The notes under the pieces are model-generated. The model ran no database searches, had not been told where the DNA came from, and saw only the letters and a program-made list of their open reading frames with translations. A DNA stretch of 64,000 nt from Temperatibacter sp965603205. Its GTDB lineage: Bacteria > Pseudomonadota > Alphaproteobacteria > Sphingomonadales > Kordiimonadaceae. The translations under genes were made by a program, and so were the position numbers. Below, piece by piece: positions 58,446 through 64,000 of the stretch; within the stretch, counting starts at the first letter, position 1; each line of letters starts with the position of its first letter. Where the stretch lies: positions 1 through 64,000 of the forward strand of contig CBFDCC010000001.1 of assembly GCA_965603205.1 (NCBI GenBank), read 5' to 3'.

Positions 58446-61235
58446 ATGGGCTATTGCTCAACCATGGAAGATTTCATTGTTAACGCTGAAACCAGCACAG
58501 TAGATTTTGACAGCCTGCCCGTGATTGTGGTGGGCGTGCGCTCGGCTGCTTATTTGTCTGGCGATGGCGAGTTTGAACGGCTTGATCTGGTATCGGCGGC
58601 AAACCGTGTGACACAAACCCCGCATATGATGGTTAATATGCCACTGGTGGCAAGGCGTCTGGGTCTAGGCCCTATTCGCGCCTATGATGTTTTGGAATTT
58701 TATGCCTTCGCGCGTCCCTCGCGTTTTTGTCTGCCGACGGTGCGTGGGTTGCTGGATAGTCTGCACCTGAGTATGGACTGCAATAGCCCCGATGATGAAT
58801 TACTGGTGGTAAAAGCAGCGGCTGAGCGCCTGATTGGTGAAATGTCAGCCCAGACTTATGGCTACCGCGCTGGTGCGGGTGATGTGGCAACGGCGATGAC
58901 GCGGGCTGGTTGGCCTTGGGGGCCAATTGCCTTAAAGGCAGTGCAAGCTTACGCTGATAATAGCCGTGAAGACGGTATGGCAGCCTGGGCAAATTTACCC
59001 GATGTTGAGGATCAAGCGCCACCACCAGTACCAAATGATCTACCTGTTGAGGTTGAGGAAGCACAAAGTCGTCTAAAACTACTTTTGGGAAAAGATTCAG
59101 AAACCCGCGAAGGCCAACAGCGATATGCAGGGGCTGCGACCCATGCTTTCAGGCCACGTGAAATGGAAGATGGCCCCAATTTGCAGCTGCTAGAGGCTGG
59201 AACAGGCACCGGAAAAACGCTGGGTTATATCGCGCCTGCTAGTGTTTGGGCCGAAAAGAACGAAGGTCCTGTATGGCTCGCCACCTATACTAAAAACTTG
59301 CAGCGGCAGTTAGATCAGGAATTATCAAAGCTTTACCCAGACCCGAAAAAGAAGGCAAAACACGCTGTTATCCGCAAAGGCCGTGAAAATTACGCCTGTC
59401 TGTTGAATGTGGAAGAAACCTATAAGGCCGTTAAAATGCGTGCTTCTGGCGCTGGAGGTGGCGACAGAGATAGCATATTGATGGGGCTAGTGATGCGTTG
59501 GGCACGATATAGCCGTGACGGCGATATGATTGGCGGTGATTTCCCTAGCTGGCTTGGGGCGCATTTTGGTGTTGGTCGCATCGCGGGCCTAACCGATAGG
59601 CGTGGTGAGTGTTTGTATAATGCCTGCCCCCATTACCGAAAGTGTTTCATCGAAAAGGCTATGCGTAAAGCCCGCTATGCTGATTTGGTGGTGGCTAACC
59701 ACGCGCTGGTGATGGCGCAAGCGGCCAATCGTGCTGGTGACCCCGAGCTGCCAAAAAGACTAGTGTTTGATGAGGGTCATCATGTCTTTGACGCCAGCGA
59801 TAGCGCCTTTGCTGTGCATCTAACAGGTATGGAAGGCGCAGAGCTAAGGCGTTGGTTACGCGGTAAGGAAACGGGCGGCCTGTCACGGGCGCGGGGTTTA
59901 CGGACCCGCTTGGACGAGTTGATTGATGGTGATGATGTTGCAAAGGCATTGCTGGATGAGGTGATTGAAGAATCTAACATGCTGCCTGGGGAAGGTTGGA
60001 TGAACCGCGTGACAAGCAATGCGGCCATGACAAAATTTGAAACATATCTATCTATGGTGCGAGGGCAGGTTTTATCGCGCACCGACACGCGTGGCCCTCA
60101 TAACTTGGAAGTGGCGGTGAATAATCCTGCTGAATGCTTGATAACAGCGGCTGCTGAATTGGCTGAGCGATTATCTTGCCTTGCTAAACCGATGAAGTCG
60201 CTGGCGGCTAATCTGATGGCGCGCCTCGCTGATGACGCGGATATCCTTGATAGTGGTGAACGCGGGCGTTTAGAATCTGGTGCTAGATCCCTTAGTCTGC
60301 GGGCCGATATGGTCACTGTATGGCAGATGATGGCCAGTAGCATAGGCGGCGAGGGTAGTATGGACCATGTTGACTGGTTCGAGCTAGACCGCATTGATGG
60401 CCGCGAGCGCGATATAGGCATGCACCGTCACTTTATTGATCCGACGAAACCTTTTGCTGAGGTTGTGGTGGCCCCGGCGCACGGCGTATTAATCACCTCT
60501 GCCACGCTAAAAGATAAGGGTGTGGACCAAGAGGCCGAAGCCGAGGATTGGGTATCGGCTGATATGCGCACAGGCGCAAGCCATAGTGCTATTCCCCCTA
60601 AACGTCTCGCCGTTAGCTCGCCCTTTGATTATAAAGCCAACACAAAAGTGCTTATTGTTGGCGATGTAAACAAGCAAGATACAAAACAAGTGGCCGCTGC
60701 TTACCGCGAGCTATTTCTCGCTTCTAATGGGGGTGGCTTAGGCCTGTTTACGGCTATTAGTCGGCTTCGGGCTACCTACGCGGAAATTGCAGAAGTCATG
60801 GAAAACAACCATTTACCGCTATACGCCCAACATGTGGACCCCATTGATACATCAACGCTGGTGGATATTTTTCGCGCAGAAGAAAACTCTTGTCTTTTGG
60901 GCACAGACGCGGTGCGGGACGGTGTTGATGTGCCTGGTAATTCGCTCAGGCTCATTGTTTTTGACCGTGTGCCGTGGCCGCGCCCTACATTGCTGCATAA
61001 GGCGCGTCGCGGTGCCTTTGGTGGTCGCGCGTATGATGAGATGCTAACACGGTTAAAATTATCTCAGGCTTATGGCAGGCTGGTGCGGCGCATGGATGAT
61101 CGCGGCTTATTTGTCATGCTAGACGGCGCCACACCGACCAGGTTGTTATCTGCCCTACCCGCAGGTGTAGAGGTCCACCGTATCGGCCTTGCAGAAGCAG
61201 TGGCGGAGACAAGAAAGTTTTTTGAAAAAGGTTGA
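58446..61235 (+). CDS. DinG/XPD-type ATP-dependent DNA helicase
   Basis: A 929-residue superfamily 2 helicase. Walker A is LEAGTGTGKTLGYIAPA (about residue 255), followed by WLATYTKNLQRQLDQEL. Cysteines in YACLL and GECLYNACPHYRKCF fit the four iron-sulfur ligands of XPD/DinG. Walker B is LVFDEGHHV. The C-terminal lobe has DGVDVPGNSLRLIVFDRVPW and QAYGRLVRRMDDRG. The first 200 residues form an extra N-terminal region of unknown role, not a DEDDh nuclease motif as far as I can see. The start could also be the Met six codons later. Confidence 0.88.
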   Translation: MGYCSTMEDFIVNAETSTVDFDSLPVIVVGVRSAAYLSGDGEFERLDLVSAANRVTQTPHMMVNMPLVARRLGLGPIRAYDVLEFYAFARPSRFCLPTVRGLLDSLHLSMDCNSPDDELLVVKAAAERLIGEMSAQTYGYRAGAGDVATAMTRAGWPWGPIALKAVQAYADNSREDGMAAWANLPDVEDQAPPPVPNDLPVEVEEAQSRLKLLLGKDSETREGQQRYAGAATHAFRPREMEDGPNLQLLEAGTGTGKTLGYIAPASVWAEKNEGPVWLATYTKNLQRQLDQELSKLYPDPKKKAKHAVIRKGRENYACLLNVEETYKAVKMRASGAGGGDRDSILMGLVMRWARYSRDGDMIGGDFPSWLGAHFGVGRIAGLTDRRGECLYNACPHYRKCFIEKAMRKARYADLVVANHALVMAQAANRAGDPELPKRLVFDEGHHVFDASDSAFAVHLTGMEGAELRRWLRGKETGGLSRARGLRTRLDELIDGDDVAKALLDEVIEESNMLPGEGWMNRVTSNAAMTKFETYLSMVRGQVLSRTDTRGPHNLEVAVNNPAECLITAAAELAERLSCLAKPMKSLAANLMARLADDADILDSGERGRLESGARSLSLRADMVTVWQMMASSIGGEGSMDHVDWFELDRIDGRERDIGMHRHFIDPTKPFAEVVVAPAHGVLITSATLKDKGVDQEAEAEDWVSADMRTGASHSAIPPKRLAVSSPFDYKANTKVLIVGDVNKQDTKQVAAAYRELFLASNGGGLGLFTAISRLRATYAEIAEVMENNHLPLYAQHVDPIDTSTLVDIFRAEENSCLLGTDAVRDGVDVPGNSLRLIVFDRVPWPRPTLLHKARRGAFGGRAYDEMLTRLKLSQAYGRLVRRMDDRGLFVMLDGATPTRLLSALPAGVEVHRIGLAEAVAETRKFFEKG

Positions 61236-61251
61236 TGTTTGTTTATCTACG

Positions 61252-61304
61252 TCTCCTCGCTAAAGCTGCGGCCTCCCACTTGGTCGGTACGGGCTTCGCC
61301 CTAA
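61252..61304 (-). repeat. Mosaic repeat after the helicase gene
   Basis: TCCTCGCTAAAGCTGCGGCC, CCACTTGGTCGGTACG and the hairpin GGGCTTCGCCC. The TCCTCGC end lies about 20 bases from the helicase stop codon. Confidence 0.83.
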
Positions 61305-61378
61305 ATATACAATTAACCCTTGAGCATTAAGCACATAGGCCTTAATCTAACCATATAAAATCATTAAGGAGTTTTTCT

Positions 61379-61792
61379 ATGTCAACGATCAGTCCAGAAA
61401 CCGCCCTCGTTTATACCATGGTTGTTGTATCAGCTTCCGATGATGTGATGACCAATAGCGAGCTAACGCGCATGACGGGCCTTGTTGGGTATTTGCCGGG
61501 TTTTCGTAATTATAATATCGAAAAATTGCGTCTAGATACCGAGAGCTGTATCGAAATACTCCAATCCGAAGAAGGTTTAGACGCGGTCATTGGCCTTATT
61601 GGTGAGGCTATCCCTAGCAGCCATTATGATCTTGTTTATGCCATCGCCTGTGAAGTTGCAGCCTCAGACGGTACATTAAGCCAAGAAGAATTACTGCTGC
61701 TTGAAATGATTAGGCATACACTCAATGTGGACCGCCTAACCGCGGCTGCGATTGAGCGCGGTACGGCAGCGCGCCAAAAAACAGTTAGTTAG
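61379..61792 (+). CDS. TerB-like (tellurite-resistance fold) protein
   Basis: A 137-residue all-helical protein. ALVYTMVVVSASDDVMTNSE and IACEVAASDGTLSQEELLLL repeat the acidic helix pattern of the TerB fold, which binds metal or membrane-associated partners. The role is unknown; many alphaproteobacteria have this stand-alone form. AAGGAG lies before the ATG. Its stop overlaps the convergent TPR gene by 8 bases. Confidence 0.72.
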   Translation: MSTISPETALVYTMVVVSASDDVMTNSELTRMTGLVGYLPGFRNYNIEKLRLDTESCIEILQSEEGLDAVIGLIGEAIPSSHYDLVYAIACEVAASDGTLSQEELLLLEMIRHTLNVDRLTAAAIERGTAARQKTVS

Positions 61793-62567
61793 TAAAAACT
61801 ATATGATCCCAGTCGGTAAGATCTAAAAACATACCAGACTCAATTGTCGCTTTCTTAATCTGCTTTTTTGAGCCTGTTAATAATGTAGTCTTTAGCATAA
61901 TAGCGCGTTGCCTTTGGGTTTGGCGGAGCAAGGTTACGGCAGGCTTATCTATGATAGTATCTAATTGCGCAATAGCTAGGGGGCGCTGCTTAGACTTTCG
62001 CCTAGCGAGATAGCGCGCATATTCTAGCACAATGGTGATATCGTTGCTGTTTAACGCTATGGCCTTTTTAAAATAACGCGCAGATTTTTTATAACTAGCC
62101 CCTAGCGCCAAGCGGGCAAAAAATCCTTTATGGCTAACCTCACTGTGCCAGCCTGCAAGGGCAGCATAGGCGCGGATATGACCCGGTGCTAGCTTGATAG
62201 CTTGCTCAAACTGGGCTTTAGACTTCTTCACCTTGAATATACTCGTCGTGCGCTTGCCCTCAAAGGCGAGCACTATCCCTAGTGCGATGATAGCGTCCAC
62301 ATTGTTTGGTTCTAACGTCAAGGATTGAACACAGTCGCGGTAAGCCATATGTAGGGCTGTGACCGCCTCTTGTCCCGTTAGGTGATAGCCGCCGTAAGCC
62401 ACCCCTGTCTCACAAGCCGTCAAATATCCATCAGATGTATTAAGCGTTTGATTATCTGTGATGATGCGCGGGTAATCGCTTAATGCATATGCTGCAGGTG
62501 GGTTTCGCTCAGCACTTAGGGGTGCTGCCAAGCAACAGAGAATAATGAAGAGGGTCATTTTTACCAT
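61785..62567 (-). CDS. Secreted TPR-repeat protein
   Basis: A 260-residue protein with a signal peptide (MTLFIILCCLAAPLSA). The mature part has tetratricopeptide-type repeats: NNVDAIIALGIVLAFEGKRT, AIKLAPGHIRAYAALAGWHS, and AIALNSNDITIVLEYARYLA. The two cysteines in TACETGVAY and YRDCVQS could form a disulfide. The function is unknown. The start at 62567 (or 62558) fits the signal; the frame to 62660 overlaps trkH. It lies 5 bases after trkH on the same strand. Confidence 0.75.
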   Translation of the reverse strand: MVKMTLFIILCCLAAPLSAERNPPAAYALSDYPRIITDNQTLNTSDGYLTACETGVAYGGYHLTGQEAVTALHMAYRDCVQSLTLEPNNVDAIIALGIVLAFEGKRTTSIFKVKKSKAQFEQAIKLAPGHIRAYAALAGWHSEVSHKGFFARLALGASYKKSARYFKKAIALNSNDITIVLEYARYLARRKSKQRPLAIAQLDTIIDKPAVTLLRQTQRQRAIMLKTTLLTGSKKQIKKATIESGMFLDLTDWDHIVFTN

Positions 62568-62572
62568 GATTT

Positions 62573-64000
62573 TTACCCGCGCCAAAATGTGCGCGAGAAT
62601 AACACAAATACGGTGAATAGCTCCAGCCGCCCTAATAGCATACCAACGGTTAGGATCCATTTTGCGCTGTCGGGCAAGGTGCCAAAGGTGCCAGCAGGGC
62701 CAATAGTGCTACCCAGACCTGGGCCTACATTTGCAAGTGCTGTGCCCGCGCCAGAAAAGGCCGTTATCCAATCAACACCCGTTAGCGACATGGCCATCGC
62801 CAACCCAAGGAATGTAATAAGGAAGAAGGCGAGAAAATTCATTACAGAACTCGTGACATCATCATTGATTTTATTACCATTATAGCGTGGTACAAAGACC
62901 CCACTGGGCTGAAGGCTGCTATTAATCCAGCATTTCAGTGATTTAAACAAAACCTGAAAGCGGAAGATTTTAATACCGCAGCTGGTTGATCCCGCACAGC
63001 CCCCAATAAACATAATAGCAAAAAACAATGTGATAGAAAAGGTACCCCACTCGCCGTAATCCATAGTGGCATAGCCCGTACCCGTCATAATGGATATGAT
63101 GTTAAAGCTGCCAAAACGCAGTGCCTCAAACAGGGTGTAATCTTTCCATGACATTAACCAAATGCTGACCGTGATGATCAGCAGCAGGACGAGTTTTAGA
63201 AAAGCGCGCGCTTGTTCATCTTTCCAAATCATCCATGTTTTCTTGCGGATAGATTGCAGATACAGCACAAAAGGCAGCGAGCCAATAATCATAAAACAGA
63301 TGATAATCATATCCACAAGGGCGCTATCAAAACTACCAATTGAATTATCAGATGTGGAAAACCCCCCCGTGGCAATGGTCGTCATAGCGTGGGCAATGGC
63401 GTCAAAGGGGCTGAGCCCCGCTAGCACCAGTAAAAAAGCACAAAGCGCAGTGAAAGAGAGATAAAGACCGCCGATAGCCATGGAAATTTGGCGCGCGCGC
63501 GGCAAGATTTTTTCGCTTGTGTCGCTACTTTCCATCTGGAAGAGCTGCATACCACCAACTTGCAGCATAGGCAGAACCGCGATGGCCATAACCACAATGC
63601 CGATACCGCCAAACCACTGTAATATGGCGCGCCACAGCAAAATACCCGGTGGTGCTGTATCAAGGCCCAAGATGACGGTCGACCCTGTTGTGGTTAGGCC
63701 GCTCATAGCCTCAAAAAAAGCATCAGTGAAGCTAAGGTTTAACTCGGAGAAGGCTAACGGTAGCGCCGCGAAGGCGGGTAGCACGATCCATGCAAGGGTG
63801 GTGAGCAAAAAGGCTTGGCGCAGATTAAGTAGATTGGCTGTGCCGCGGTTCGCCAGCACAAGATTAACACCAACTGTGATGGTGAGGCCAGCAGCGATGA
63901 CAAAGGTCTGCCAATCAACATTGCCCATCAAAGCATCGGCAATAGCGGGTACAAGCATCCCTATGCCGAGTAGTGATATAAGGGCGCCGAGAGCCAGTGA
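62573..64000 (-). CDS. trkH: TrkH-family potassium uptake protein (5' end outside the window)
   Basis: At least 475 residues; the coding frame stays open from the methionine at 63958 to the window edge, reading SLALGALISLLGIG, so the real start is outside. The four selectivity-filter motifs are present: LTTTGST, ATGGFST, GTGYATMD, and NVGPGLGST. It carries potassium across the inner membrane with TrkA, which is not in the window. The TPR gene follows closely. Confidence 0.93.
   Translation of the reverse strand, partial: SLALGALISLLGIGMLVPAIADALMGNVDWQTFVIAAGLTITVGVNLVLANRGTANLLNLRQAFLLTTLAWIVLPAFAALPLAFSELNLSFTDAFFEAMSGLTTTGSTVILGLDTAPPGILLWRAILQWFGGIGIVVMAIAVLPMLQVGGMQLFQMESSDTSEKILPRARQISMAIGGLYLSFTALCAFLLVLAGLSPFDAIAHAMTTIATGGFSTSDNSIGSFDSALVDMIIICFMIIGSLPFVLYLQSIRKKTWMIWKDEQARAFLKLVLLLIITVSIWLMSWKDYTLFEALRFGSFNIISIMTGTGYATMDYGEWGTFSITLFFAIMFIGGCAGSTSCGIKIFRFQVLFKSLKCWINSSLQPSGVFVPRYNGNKINDDVTSSVMNFLAFFLITFLGLAMAMSLTGVDWITAFSGAGTALANVGPGLGSTIGPAGTFGTLPDSAKWILTVGMLLGRLELFTVFVLFSRTFWRG

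Overview
The window is a stretch of bacterial chromosome with the gene content and order of an alphaproteobacterium. The order hemE-hemJ-rho ... mnmE-mnmG-rsmG-parA-parB on one side and maf-aroE-coaE-dnaQ on the other is the usual alphaproteobacterial replication-origin neighbourhood. A class I lysyl-tRNA synthetase, a RibA with an extra N-terminal domain, and the lpoA-like/rsmI/yraN/gshB cluster agree with this. I cannot name the genus. No rRNA, CRISPR array, prophage or recognisable transposase is visible. One tRNA gene (Gly, anticodon GCC) lies at the left end.

The 415-base gap between maf and hemE (28017-28431) is the likely oriC: two perfect and several near-perfect DnaA boxes with A+T-rich stretches. 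Most genes to its left are on the minus strand (ribA, xthA, lolA, ftsK, glnK-amtB, dapB, dnaKJ, dnaQ, coaE, aroE, maf). Most conserved genes just to its right are on the plus strand (hemE, hemJ, rho, mnmE, mnmG, rsmG, parAB), so they are read away from the origin. Three parS-like sites lie 11-14 kb to the right of oriC, in mnmE, before mnmG and in rsmG, next to parAB.

Layout: 0-2.4 kb, tRNA-Gly and a thioredoxin/LON/Trm112 operon. 2.4-9 kb, HIT protein, L,D-transpeptidase-like protein, two unrecognised proteins, ribA, an orphan response regulator, a GIY-YIG gene inside a perfect inverted repeat, and xthA. 9-14.3 kb, lolA, ftsK and amtB-glnK with a sigma-54-type promoter. 14.8-18.4 kb, a UbiH-type hydroxylase, a serine protease with a DUF350 protein, and dapB. 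18.8-25.2 kb, dnaJ, dnaK, a LicD-type protein and lepB. 25.2-31.5 kb, the origin region. 31.7-38.2 kb, an accessory-looking stretch: HAD phosphatase, an HNH remnant, HMG-CoA reductase, M20 amidohydrolase, isochorismatase-like hydrolase, quinone oxidoreductase, ogt. 38.3-44 kb, mnmE-mnmG-rsmG-parA-parB. 44-52.7 kb, gshB, yraN, rsmI, lpoA-like, hemW, rdgB, rph, hrcA, grpE. 52.8-56 kb, a small variable island with a duplicated hypothetical gene, a second GIY-YIG gene, a serine hydrolase and three direct repeats. 56-64 kb, lysK, GNAT, DinG-type helicase, TerB-like protein, TPR protein, and trkH cut by the window end.

The most unusual property is the intergenic DNA. About twenty gaps hold copies of a mosaic repeat: constant blocks such as CGGTACG/CGTACCG, a GAGC-TAATGCGAGGA type block and a REP-like palindrome, interleaved with short hairpins whose stems differ between copies but still pair (GGGC/GCCC, GGATAC/GTATCC, GGAAAC/GTTTCC, GGAAGC/GCTTCC, GGAACC/GGTTCC, GGATGC/GCATCC and others). 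Many copies end in GAGGACCTT-like sequence directly against a start or stop codon. A second repeat class of about 100 bp occurs three times in 53.2-55.9 kb, and two of its copies bracket one gene as direct repeats. I propose these repeats, together with the two GIY-YIG genes next to them, as the candidate undescribed system. The structural pattern is read directly from the sequence; any mechanism is inference.
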